Source: Alphaproteobacteria bacterium
Lineage (GTDB): Bacteria > Pseudomonadota > Alphaproteobacteria > Rhizobiales > Xanthobacteraceae
DNA: 12,250 bases
Assembly (NCBI GenBank): GCA_005884465.1
Contig: VAZH01000349.1
Coordinates: 1 to 12,250 of the forward strand
Reading direction: 5' to 3'
Below, piece after piece: positions 1 to 7,297 of this stretch. A program made the translations under genes and the position numbers. Each line of letters begins with the position of its first letter. Position 1 is the first letter of the stretch. The notes beneath the pieces were generated by a model, which was not told the DNA's origin, ran no database searches, and worked only from the letters and a program-made list of their open reading frames with translations.

Positions 1-1
1 T

Positions 2-601
2 CACGCGATCTGCGGATTTAATCCAGTCAAGCAAGGCCTCATAGTCAAGAACGGAATAGATCTGACGTCGGATCCTGCGCATAGGCGGCCGCAGCATGGT
101 CTAGCTGTATTGCTGGAGAATCGGCGGTTGTTCGGCGACTTGACCGTGCAAGAGAATCTGCGACTGGCCGAAGAGTATGGGCAAGCTCATCGCTCGGCCA
201 ATCTCCAGTTCACGTGGCAACGGGTCTGCGATTTGTTTCCGATCATTGCGGAGCGGAGGAATACGCGAGTTGACCTGCTTAGCGGAGGTCAGCAGCAGAT
301 GGTGGCTATCGCGCGAGCCCTGCTGCTGCAGCCCGATCTTTTGATCCTTGATGAGCCCTCGACAGGTCTCGCGCCCAAAATCGTAAAGGACATTCTCCAC
401 GTGCTGCGCGGCTTGCGGGCACAGGGCATGGGCATTCTTCTCATCGAACAGAATGTCGGCGTCGCGGTGGAGATTACCGACCGGGCTTATGTCATGGCTC
501 TCGGTCGGATCGTTCATGAAGCCGCTGGAGCAGTATGGCATTCTTTTTTGCGCGACGAGCGACTGGCTGCCGCGTATCTGGGGTCTATTTCACGAAGATG
601 A
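2..601 (+). CDS. livF: Branched-chain amino acid/aromatic acid ABC transporter ATP-binding protein, LivF type (5' partial)
   Basis: This is the ATPase subunit of a LivFGHM-type (HAAT family) importer; it hydrolyses ATP at the cytoplasmic face to drive uptake. The frame is open from the left edge (first full codon at base 2), so the start and the Walker A P-loop lie outside the window; the TTG near 110 is internal. Visible in order are the LivF-like NRRLFGDLTVQENLRLAEE stretch, the ABC signature LSGGQQQMVAIARALL, Walker B LLILDEPSTGLAP, and LLIEQN followed by ITDRAYVMALGRIV. The C-terminus looks complete and ends in a typical AAYLG tail. The usual PEGRR before the TVxEN segment reads LENRR here. 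Such transporters commonly sit beside aromatic catabolic genes, so the substrate may be an aromatic acid rather than an amino acid; that is inference. The next gene starts 99 bases downstream. Confidence 0.93.
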   Translation, partial: HAICGFNPVKQGLIVKNGIDLTSDPAHRRPQHGLAVLLENRRLFGDLTVQENLRLAEEYGQAHRSANLQFTWQRVCDLFPIIAERRNTRVDLLSGGQQQMVAIARALLLQPDLLILDEPSTGLAPKIVKDILHVLRGLRAQGMGILLIEQNVGVAVEITDRAYVMALGRIVHEAAGAVWHSFLRDERLAAAYLGSISRR

Positions 602-645
602 CAAAAAGTCGATCTTACTGTCATAATTGCGGGAAAATCGATTTT
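598..645. promoter_or_regulatory. Inverted repeats upstream of the Mo-hydroxylase genes
   Basis: Two short symmetric elements lie in the gap after livF. One is ATGACA (598-603) facing TGTCAT (619-624) across 15 bases; its left arm overlaps the livF stop codon. The other is a perfect 12-base palindrome, AAAATCGATTTT (634-645). The second is AT-rich and has no T-run, so it is not a convincing terminator. They could be operator sequence for the downstream genes, but I see no convincing -35/-10 pair. This is weak evidence, recorded mainly because this is the only gap ahead of the cluster. Confidence 0.25.
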
Positions 646-700
646 TATGTTGCAGCCGGAGTTGAGCCATGGTTTACTCCTCCGCAATGGAGCGCCTCGG

Positions 701-3029
701 ATGAAGCAATACGGCATTGGGCAATCTGTCCCGCGGTTTGAAGATTCCCGTTTGCTCCGGGGCCGTGGTCGATTCCAGGATGATCGCAATTTGCCCGGCC
801 AGGCGTATGGCGTGGTACTGCGATCACCGCACGCTCACGCCCGAATAATTGCGATCGACACGATGGCGGCGCGTGCTGCGCCCGGCGTTCTTGCTGTCTA
901 TACCGGCAAGGATTACGCGGCCGACGGTCTCGGAATGCCGAAGGCAACGCTGCCGCGCAAGCGCCCGGACGGCTCACCGATGTTCGCACCGCAACGGCCG
1001 GCTCTCGTTGCGGACCGGGTCCGCTATGTCGGAGACCCCATTGCTTTCGTCGTCGCCGAAAGCCTGGCCGAAGCCAAGGATGCATCAGAGCTGATTGCGG
1101 TCGATTACGAGCCGCTCCCGGCGGTTACGAACACAGCGGAGGCAGCCCAACTGGGCGCCGCGCCGGTTTGGGATGAATGCCCGGACAATGTTTCGAACAT
1201 CTTCGAGAAGGGAAACAAGTTCGCCGCCGCGGACGCGGCATTCGCGCGCGCAGCGCGCATAATCAAGCGGCGTTATGTCATCACTCGGGTCCATGCGCAG
1301 TATATGGAAACGCGCGGCGCGCTGGGCGTCTACGACGAGGGCGACGAGCGCTACACGCTTTACACCGATTGTCAGTATCCGCACCGGGTACGAAACATGT
1401 TGTGCAACGCCGTGTTTCGGATTCCCGAGAGTAAGATGCGCGTGGTGAGCGGCGACATTGGAGGTGCTTTTGGCAGCAAGGGTTGGCAGTACGTAGAGCA
1501 TCGCCTTGTGCTCTGGGCATCGCGAAAATTAAGAAGGCCGATCAAATGGACATGCGATCGTTCTGAAGCGGTACTGGCTGACGAGCACGGCCGCGACAGC
1601 GTCGGCGAGATCGAGTTGGCGCTCGATAGCGACAACAAATTTCTCGGACTGCGGGTGCATCTGATCGGTAACATCGGTGCCTATGTCGGATCGGATCGCA
1701 ACCTGTTGGTGCCATCAATGATGATTGGTACTGCGGTCGGCGTTTACGATATTCCATCCGCGTATGCGCTGGTCACCGGTGTCCTGTCCAACACTAGTCC
1801 AACCGCGCCATATCGAGGCGATCTATCTCATCGAGCGCCTGATCGACGACGCAGCGCGGGAATTAAGCATCGATCCGCTCGAGTTGCGGCGGCGTAACAT
1901 AATTCCCGCTAAGGCGATGCCGTATCAGAATGCGCTGGGGTGTTACTACGATTGCGGCGACTTTCCAACGAGCATGGATATGGCGCTCGCCGCGGCGGAC
2001 CATAACGGGTTTCCGGTGCGGCGCGAGCAATCGCGCGCGCGAGGAATGCTGCGCGGCATCGGTCTCGCAAATGCGATCGAGCAGGCGGCAAGTCCGGCAC
2101 AGTCGGAATTCGCTGAAATCCGCTTCGACACAAGCGGCAGCGCACAGTTGCTGATCGGCACCAAGAACCAGGGGCAGGGTCACGAGACAACCTTCAAGCA
2201 GATCCTGCATGAACGGCTGGGCCTGGATCCGCACGACGTTCATTTCACGGACGGCGACACAGACCAAGTGGCTTTCGGCATGGGCACCAACGGTTCGCGC
2301 TCAACCGTTGTCGGCGGCTCCGCGATCTATTTGGCGGCGGACAAAATCATTGAGAAGGGCAAACGCATTGCCGCTCACCTTCTCGAGGCTCAAGCAGCGG
2401 ACCTGGAATTCGCCGACGGCCGTTTTACCATCGTCGGTACCGATCGCGCGTTGTCGTTGAAGGAGATCGCTGCCGCCTCTTTTGTGCCGATGCGTCTTCC
2501 TCCGGGATTCGACGGAGGTCTGTACGAATCCGCTACCTATGCACCCTCGAAGGACACCTACCCCAACGGATGCCACGTCTGCGAAGTAGAGATTGATCCG
2601 GAAACCGGCGATGTCGCGATTCTAAACTATGTGATCATCGACGATGTCGGAACGGTCGTCAATCCGCTGACGCTCAAAGGACAGATCCACGGCGGCATAG
2701 CTCAGGGTCTCGGACAGATTCTCATGGAGCGCGTCGTCTATGACGACGAGTCGGGTCAGCTGGTTACGGCTAGTTTTATGGACTACGCGATGCCCCGGGC
2801 CGACGTGTTCAGCCACATAACGGTGAAAAGCAATCCGGTACCGACAAAGTTGAATCCGCTCGGGGCAAAGGGTGCCGGCGAAGCTGGCTGCGTCGGGTCG
2901 CTGCCGTCGGTCATGAATGCCGTGATGAACGCGTTGGAGTCGGTTGGTGTGCGGCAGCTCGATATGCCGGTGACAAGTGATCGAGTCTGGAAGGCCATTC
3001 GCATCGCCTCGAAGGAAAATCGCCGATGA
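701..3029 (+). pseudogene. Molybdenum-hydroxylase large subunit (CoxL/XdhA family), frameshifted at the active-site loop
   Basis: This is the Mo-cofactor subunit of a xanthine dehydrogenase/CO dehydrogenase-family enzyme, which hydroxylates an aromatic or heteroaromatic ring or an aldehyde with water as oxygen donor. The start at 701 (MKQYGIGQSVPRFEDSRLL) matches the family N-terminus and has GGAG at 689-692; an ATG at 647 would add an unusual extension. The first frame runs 701-1897 and carries GGAFGSK (residues 254-260) and then PYRG (370-373). There the family motif PYRGAGRPEA breaks, and homology resumes in another frame at EAIYLIERLIDDAARELSIDPLELRRRN (reading from 1815). The second part has GTKNQGQGHETTF, MGTNGSRSTVVGG and KGAGEAG with the presumed catalytic Glu (about residue 733 of a repaired protein). 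A 17-base restoration gives about 781 residues, normal for the family. As read, no complete enzyme can be made. The stop overlaps the next start (ATGA). Confidence 0.9.
1814..1820 (+). other. Deletion junction inside the Mo-hydroxylase gene (7-base CGAGGCG)
   Basis: The bases CGAGGCG can be read as the start of Arg-Gly-Ala in the upstream frame and as the end of Pro-Glu-Ala in the downstream frame. The conserved motif PYRGAGRPEA needs 17 more bases here. If the ancestor carried CGAGGCG at both ends of that stretch, loss of one copy plus the spacer by strand slippage would give exactly this junction. The observed bases are certain; the ancestral repeat is inferred from family consensus. Confidence 0.7.
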
Positions 3030-3913
3030 GCGTATTCGACGGCGATCGGCGGCAACGTCGGCGTGTACTTCACGCCGGCAGCGCGCAATGGGCAACGCCG
3101 CTCGATGGCGGATTGATGTTGGATGACGGGCGTTTGATCGGCTTCGAGGAGGTTCAGCATCTGGCGCCGTGCCTGCCCAGCAAGATCATCTGCGTGCATA
3201 CGAATTACAGATCGCGATACTTCGAAATGCTTGGCGATGCCGAACTTCCGAAAGTCCCGACATTCTTCCAGAAGCCGATATCCGCGCTGAACCACCACGG
3301 CGGCGAGCTCATCCTGCCCGAGGGCTGCAAATTTTTGAACTACGAGGGCGAATTGGCCGCGATCATCGGCCGGTCCATGCGCAACGTGAGGCCTGACCAG
3401 GTATGGCAGGGTCTGGCCGGTTTCTCGGTCGCCAACGATGTCAGTCTGCATGATCTGCGCGACGCCGACATGAACAGCATGTTGCGGGTCAAGGGCACCG
3501 ACGGATTTTGTCCCATTGGGCCGGGCATCGTTTGGGGCCAGGACATACGCGACGCTACTCTGCGCAGCTATTTGAATGGTGCGCTGGTGCAGGAATGCGC
3601 GATCGCAGAAATGATCTTCGGCATCGACTATCTGATTGCCGATCTAGCGAGACATATCACGCTTGAACCCGGCGATATCATCCTTACTGGCACGCCGGCC
3701 AACTCGCGCCCGATGGCGGACGGCGACGTCATCGAAGTCGAAGTGACCGGGATTGGCCGTTTGAGAAACACGGTGCGGGCCGTGCCAGCGCCGCGGGCAG
3801 AACTCGGCGATCAGCCCCATGACAATGCCGCAATCCGTCAGATCGCTCTTGGAAACAATGAACGTCTTTCCGCACATCTGACTCGCGTCGAACTCAAATC
3901 GCAAAGTAGCTAG
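3026..3913 (+). CDS. Fumarylacetoacetate hydrolase-family protein (HpaG-like hydrolase/isomerase/decarboxylase)
   Basis: This 295-residue FAH-fold enzyme belongs to a metal-dependent family that cleaves C-C bonds in, or isomerises or decarboxylates, acylpyruvates and oxo-acids from aromatic ring cleavage. The motif LNYEGELAAIIG supplies metal-ligand Glu107 and Glu109, VANDVS supplies Asp138, and VKGTDGFCPIGP supplies Lys156; LTGTPAN (220-226) and a C-terminal GDVIEVEVTGIGRLRN segment complete the core. The N-terminal part resembles the HpaG/HpcE group (PSKIICVHTNYRSR). The ATG overlaps the preceding stop by four bases (ATGA), with AAGGA at 3012-3016, indicating translational coupling to the Mo subunit. 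It sits between the large and small hydroxylase subunits, so its substrate is probably a later product of that enzyme. The exact reaction cannot be told from sequence. The C-terminal 40 residues look like a lineage-specific tail. Confidence 0.88.
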   Translation: MSVFDGDRRQRRRVLHAGSAQWATPLDGGLMLDDGRLIGFEEVQHLAPCLPSKIICVHTNYRSRYFEMLGDAELPKVPTFFQKPISALNHHGGELILPEGCKFLNYEGELAAIIGRSMRNVRPDQVWQGLAGFSVANDVSLHDLRDADMNSMLRVKGTDGFCPIGPGIVWGQDIRDATLRSYLNGALVQECAIAEMIFGIDYLIADLARHITLEPGDIILTGTPANSRPMADGDVIEVEVTGIGRLRNTVRAVPAPRAELGDQPHDNAAIRQIALGNNERLSAHLTRVELKSQSS

Positions 3914-3916
3914 GCC

Positions 3917-4696
3917 ATGGATCTCGGCATCAAAGAACGTTCCGCCATCGTCTGCGCCTCGTCGCGCGGATTGGGCGAGGCCTGTGCCACCTCGCTTGCC
4001 CGCGAGGGCGTTCGGGTCTTCATCAATGGCCGCAACCAGCGAACGCTGGACGAGGCGGCACTTCGGATTGAAAGAGCCACCGGCCAACGTGCGTTTACTG
4101 TCAAGGCGGATATCACCACGGAAGAAGGGCGCGAACGGATTTTATCTGCATGCCCTAATGCCGATATGCTTATCAACAACAACGCAGGGCCAGCGCCGGG
4201 AAAGCTTGAGGATTGGGACCACGCAGCATGGATCACAGCGCTTGATAGCAACATGCTAGCGCCGATCCTTCTGATCCGTGCCGTTCTACCGGGCATGCGC
4301 AAGCGGCGCTTCGGACGAATTATCAATATCACCTCAGCGATGGTCAAATCGCCCGCACCGGGCATGGGCTTATCCGCCGCAGCTCGCACCGGCCTCACGG
4401 CATTTTGCAAGTCGATCTCGCACGAAGCCGCGGCGGATAACGTTACGATCAACAACCTTCTGCCCGAGCGCATCGATACCGACCGGCAGCGGTTCATGGC
4501 CGAACGCATGATGGTAGAGCAGGACATCACGTTCGAAGAGGCGCGTTGTCAGATCGCGGAAAGTCTATCTGCGAAACGTTTCGGACTGCCAAGCGAATTC
4601 GCCGATGCATGTGCCTTCCTCTGTTCGGTGCAAGCAAGCTTCATCTCCGGTCAGAACCTTCAGATCGATGGCGGAAGCTATCGCGGCCTAGTTTGA
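3917..4696 (+). CDS. Atypical short-chain dehydrogenase/reductase lacking the YxxxK motif
   Basis: This Rossmann-fold protein of 259 residues is of the 3-oxoacyl-ACP-reductase-like SDR type. It has a modified cofactor glycine motif, ASSRGLG (14-20), the strand-4 motif [10 protein letters not shown] (86-95), Asn112, Ser140 in IINITSAM, and the family C-terminal [10 protein letters not shown]. The catalytic Tyr and Lys expected 13 and 17 residues after Ser140 are Ser153 and Arg157 ([12 protein letters not shown]). A recognised group of SDRs with a similar LSxxxR sequence exists, so this is a subfamily trait and not a fresh mutation, but its chemistry is unclear. It begins three bases after the FAH stop. 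Its TGA overlaps the ribosome binding site of the small-subunit gene, so all are probably cotranslated. Its likely role is oxidation/reduction or dehydration of a hydroxylated intermediate; this is inference. Confidence 0.88.
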   Translation: MDLGIKERSAIVCASSRGLGEACATSLAREGVRVFINGRNQRTLDEAALRIERATGQRAFTVKADITTEEGRERILSACPNADMLINNNAGPAPGKLEDWDHAAWITALDSNMLAPILLIRAVLPGMRKRRFGRIINITSAMVKSPAPGMGLSAAARTGLTAFCKSISHEAAADNVTINNLLPERIDTDRQRFMAERMMVEQDITFEEARCQIAESLSAKRFGLPSEFADACAFLCSVQASFISGQNLQIDGGSYRGLV

Positions 4697-4707
4697 AGGA
4701 GTGCCTG

Positions 4708-5181
4708 ATGCCCGACGTAACCATTACCGTGAACGGTCAGCGCGAGACTCGCGCCGTGGAGACACGCACCTTGCTGGTGCACTTCCTTCGCGAACAGCTA
4801 CGCCTCACGGGCACCCACGTCGGCTGCGATACCAGCCAATGCGGTGCTTGCGTGGTCCACCTTGATGGGCGCAGCGTGAAATCATGCACCATTCTGGCCG
4901 TCCAGGCGGACGGCGCGGAGGTTACGACAATCGAAGGCATCGGGACGGAAGAAAAACTGCATCCGATGCAGGAAGCGTTCCGCCAACATCATGGGCTGCA
5001 GTGCGGTTTCTGTACACCCGGCATGATCATGCGGGCAATCGATCTCGTCGATCGTGACCCGGACGCCGACGAGAAGACCGTGCGCCATCAACTGGAAGGT
5101 AATTTCTGCCGTTGCACGGGATATCAGAATATCGTCGCCGCCATTTTGGCCGGAGCAATCGCCATGCGAAACCAGACTTGA
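4708..5181 (+). CDS. Molybdenum-hydroxylase [2Fe-2S] small subunit (CoxS/XdhC-like)
   Basis: This is the electron-transfer subunit of the Mo-hydroxylase; its two [2Fe-2S] clusters pass electrons from the Mo site to FAD. The protein has 157 residues, standard for the family. The N-terminal plant-ferredoxin-like cluster is held by Cys40, Cys45, Cys48 and Cys60 ([14 protein letters not shown]...SC). The C-terminal four-helix domain holds the second cluster through Cys99, Cys102, Cys134 and Cys136 (QCGFCTPG and CRCTGY). All eight ligands are present. The ATG at 4708 was chosen over an upstream in-frame start at 4546 because it has a strong GAAGGAG at 4695-4701 and begins the conserved TITVNGQ strand. 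No twin-arginine signal is seen in any subunit, so the enzyme would be cytoplasmic. It is intact although its partner large subunit is broken. Confidence 0.96.
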   Translation: MPDVTITVNGQRETRAVETRTLLVHFLREQLRLTGTHVGCDTSQCGACVVHLDGRSVKSCTILAVQADGAEVTTIEGIGTEEKLHPMQEAFRQHHGLQCGFCTPGMIMRAIDLVDRDPDADEKTVRHQLEGNFCRCTGYQNIVAAILAGAIAMRNQT

Positions 5182-5196
5182 GCCAAGAGGCGCGGT

Positions 5197-6012
5197 ATGT
5201 ACCAGTTTGAATATCACAAGCCGACAAGTCTCGCCGAAGCATTGGGTTTGCTTGCGGAGGATGCCGACGCAAAACTGTTGGCGGGCGGCCAAACCCTTAT
5301 TCCGACTCTGCGTCAGCGCCTGGTCTCGCCGTCGGCGCTTATTGACCTCGCAGGTGTCCCCGAACTGACCGGGATCGGCCGGAGTGGCGAGTTGCTCAGC
5401 ATCGGTGCGATGAGCCGCTATGCCGAAATCATCGAGTCACCCATGGTGCGGGCAATAATTCCTTCTCTGTCGCGCACCGTGGAAGTCGTTGGTGATCCGC
5501 TGGTACGCAACCGCGGCACTATCGGCGGTTCGCTCGCCAACAACGACCCCACCGCCGATCTGACAGCGGCGGTCTTGGCGCTGGATGCAACCGTCGTGAC
5601 CGATCGACGTTCGATTTCGGCCGATGCCTTCTTTGTCGATTTGTTTGAGACGGCTCTCGAGCCCGGCGAGATCCTGGTGCGGATTGAATTTCCTCGGCCA
5701 AGCAGGTCCGCTTACATCAAGTTCCGCAATCCTGCCTCGCGCTACGCGCTCGTGGGCGTCTTTGTTGCCGAAGTCGCGGGACGCGTACGGGTCGCGGTAA
5801 CGGGGGCGGGGCCGAAGGTATTTCGTGAGCTGATGTTCGAGGAAGCGTTACAACGCAAATTTTCACCCGAGGCGGTGAAAGACCTAGAGGTCTCCGCCTC
5901 GGGACTCAGCAGCGATCTCCATGCTTCCGCGGAGTACCGAGCCAATTTGATTTCAGTTCTCGCACGGCGCGCCGTCTCTGCCGCACTGAACGAGCCCAGT
6001 CATGGAATTTAG
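5197..6012 (+). CDS. Molybdenum-hydroxylase FAD-binding medium subunit (CoxM-like)
   Basis: This is the flavoprotein subunit that accepts electrons from the iron-sulfur subunit and hands them to an acceptor. It has 271 residues, close to the usual 270-290. The two FAD pyrophosphate-binding loops are present: LLAGGQTLIP (27-36, AGGQ at 29-32) and RGTIGGSLANNDP (106-118). The C-terminal CO-dehydrogenase flavoprotein domain is present but short. It opens with the family-typical MYQFEYHKPTSLAEAL, and the start at 5197 has AGAGG at 5186-5190. It begins 15 bases after the small-subunit stop and is surely cotranscribed with it. No frame break or missing motif is visible. Confidence 0.95.
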   Translation: MYQFEYHKPTSLAEALGLLAEDADAKLLAGGQTLIPTLRQRLVSPSALIDLAGVPELTGIGRSGELLSIGAMSRYAEIIESPMVRAIIPSLSRTVEVVGDPLVRNRGTIGGSLANNDPTADLTAAVLALDATVVTDRRSISADAFFVDLFETALEPGEILVRIEFPRPSRSAYIKFRNPASRYALVGVFVAEVAGRVRVAVTGAGPKVFRELMFEEALQRKFSPEAVKDLEVSASGLSSDLHASAEYRANLISVLARRAVSAALNEPSHGI

Positions 6013-6065
6013 GGCGGGCGCGCGAAAGCATTTGAAGCACCGCGTGGCTGCGGCGAGCATTGCGG

Positions 6066-6089
6066 TCGGCGAGAAATGGTTCTTGCCGA
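6066..6089 (+). other. Stable stem-loop between the FAD subunit and the NTF2-like gene
   Basis: TCGGCGAGAA (6066-6075) can pair with TTCTTGCCGA (6080-6089) around an ATGG loop. This gives a ten-pair stem with one G-U pair in + strand RNA; in the complementary RNA that pair becomes an A-C mismatch, so the + transcript is favoured. No U-run follows, so it is not a classical intrinsic terminator. It lies 26 bases before the next start codon and could be an RNA-processing or stability element setting expression of the distal genes. Confidence 0.45.
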
Positions 6090-6114
6090 ATAGATCACAT
6101 GAGGGAGAAGCACA

Positions 6115-6614
6115 ATGCATGATGGCGTAAAGGACAAAGACCTGACCAGAGAGCAAATTATCGCGAGAAATCTCAAAGTCGTGGACGCGCATTTTCACAA
6201 TGAAACCCCGGAAAGCGTCGACAAGGCGATCGCCCTCTACGATGACGAAATCGTTTGGGAGGCTCCTTTGCGGGGGGTACTGCTGACCGATCCGGTAGAA
6301 ATCAGAAAATCATATATGGGGATTTTCAGGTCAAATACATCAAGGCTACGGCGCTGCGGCGGTTCGCGACCGAAGAATACGTCTTCGACGACCAGATCGC
6401 CGATGTTGAGATCGTGGGTGACGAGATGCCGAACCTTGGATTCCCTATTGGCTCTCGCCTGAACGTCCGCATTACGCACATCTTCTATATGCGCGACGGA
6501 AAAATACGGCGTGAGATTGCTTACGAGGGCTTCCGGAAATGGGGCGGCCCCACCGATCTGGATTCGATACCTGAAGGTGCGGAGGTCACCGTTTACGACG
6601 AGGCCCGCGCCTAG
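6115..6614 (+). pseudogene. NTF2/SnoaL-like protein, frameshifted
   Basis: This is a small cone-fold protein of the NTF2-like/SnoaL superfamily, whose members include ring-modifying isomerases, dehydratases and accessory proteins. The start at 6115 has GAGGGAG at 6101-6107. The first frame gives the N-terminal half (NLKVVDAHFHNETPESVDKA, then DDEIVWEAPLRGVLL and EIRKSYMG). After about 6320 homology moves to another frame, which continues as VKYIKATALRRFATEEYVFD, then GSRLNVRITHIFYMRDGKI, ending at 6614. Adding one base near the GGGG at 6318-6321 or the TTTT at 6323-6326 would restore about 166 residues, a normal length. The break is a single-base indel at homopolymers, so sequencing error is a real alternative to true decay. 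As read, only a truncated 115-residue product would be made. Its place after the Mo-hydroxylase genes suggests a role in the same pathway. Confidence 0.8.
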
Positions 6615-6692
6615 CGAGGAATTTGCAGCTGGGCAAGTCAATCTTGATCCAAAGTTTCGAACGTTGTGCACGTCGCCGGAGCGCTGAATGAT

Positions 6693-7280
6693 ATGATACT
6701 CGATCAATCCGGCTTCGATCTGCTTTTTAACAAGGCACGCAGCCAAAACGGTTGGCAGGCCAGGAGCGTAAGCGCGGCGCAGCTTGTTCAGCTTTACGAT
6801 GTCGCCAAAATGGGACCCACCAGCCTCAACAGTTCGCCCGCGCGGTTCGTATTCGTCACCAGTCCCGAGGCGAAGCTGCTTCTGGCGGACGCGGTGAGCG
6901 ATGGCAACGTAGAAAAGACACGCACGGCGCCGGTCATCGTGGTCATTGGATACAGCCTCGATTTTCCGACCCGTCTACCGGCGTTGTTTCCCCATAACCC
7001 AAATGTGGCCGCATTGTTCGATGGCAAACCCGATTTCGTCCGGGACACGGCGTACCGCAACAGCACGCTTCAAGGTGCCTATTTGATGCTGGCTGCGCGA
7101 GCGATGGGATTGGATGGCGGACCGATGTCCGGCTTCAATCCTGCGAAGGGTGAACAAGCCTGCTTTCCGGATAGCCAAGTGAAAGTCAATTTTCTATGCG
7201 GGATCGGCTACGGAGATCCGACGAAGGTATTTCCGCGCAGCCCCCGACTCTCATTTGAGCAAGCTTGCCGGGTCGTTTGA
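6693..7280 (+). CDS. Nitroreductase-fold reductase, malonic semialdehyde reductase (RutE/HadB) type
   Basis: This flavin-dependent reductase of 195 residues is nearly the same length as E. coli RutE (196). It matches the RutE subfamily along its whole length: QNGW, KMGPTSLNSSPARFVF (39-54), SDGNVEKTRTAPV, RLPALFPHNP, TAYRNSTLQGAYLMLAARA, GLDGGPMSGFNP (139-150), NFLCGIGYGDPTK and PRLSFEQAC. RutE reduces malonic semialdehyde to 3-hydroxypropionate during uracil breakdown. No other rut gene is present here, so this copy probably handles a semialdehyde or related electrophile made by the surrounding pathway; that is inference. I chose the ATG at 6693, which has GGAG at 6678-6681, over an upstream GTG at 6666, because it gives the family length. 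The preceding gap of 78 bases shows no clear promoter. Confidence 0.9.
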   Translation: MILDQSGFDLLFNKARSQNGWQARSVSAAQLVQLYDVAKMGPTSLNSSPARFVFVTSPEAKLLLADAVSDGNVEKTRTAPVIVVIGYSLDFPTRLPALFPHNPNVAALFDGKPDFVRDTAYRNSTLQGAYLMLAARAMGLDGGPMSGFNPAKGEQACFPDSQVKVNFLCGIGYGDPTKVFPRSPRLSFEQACRVV

Positions 7281-7297
7281 CCGGCAGAGGAGTGAAC

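Noticed and set aside
1725..3029. The downstream half of the large subunit as a separate gene
   Set aside because: The residues before EAIYLIE do not match any family, and the segment starts mid-domain; it is the 3' part of one broken gene.
2783..3451. Open frame of 222 codons on the - strand
   Set aside because: It lies opposite the clear Mo-hydroxylase and FAH genes, with no motif or supporting start signal.
6316..6330. Programmed -1 frameshift in the NTF2-like gene
   Set aside because: No X-XXY-YYZ slippery heptamer is in the right phase and no downstream structure is obvious; a simple one-base indel explains it better.
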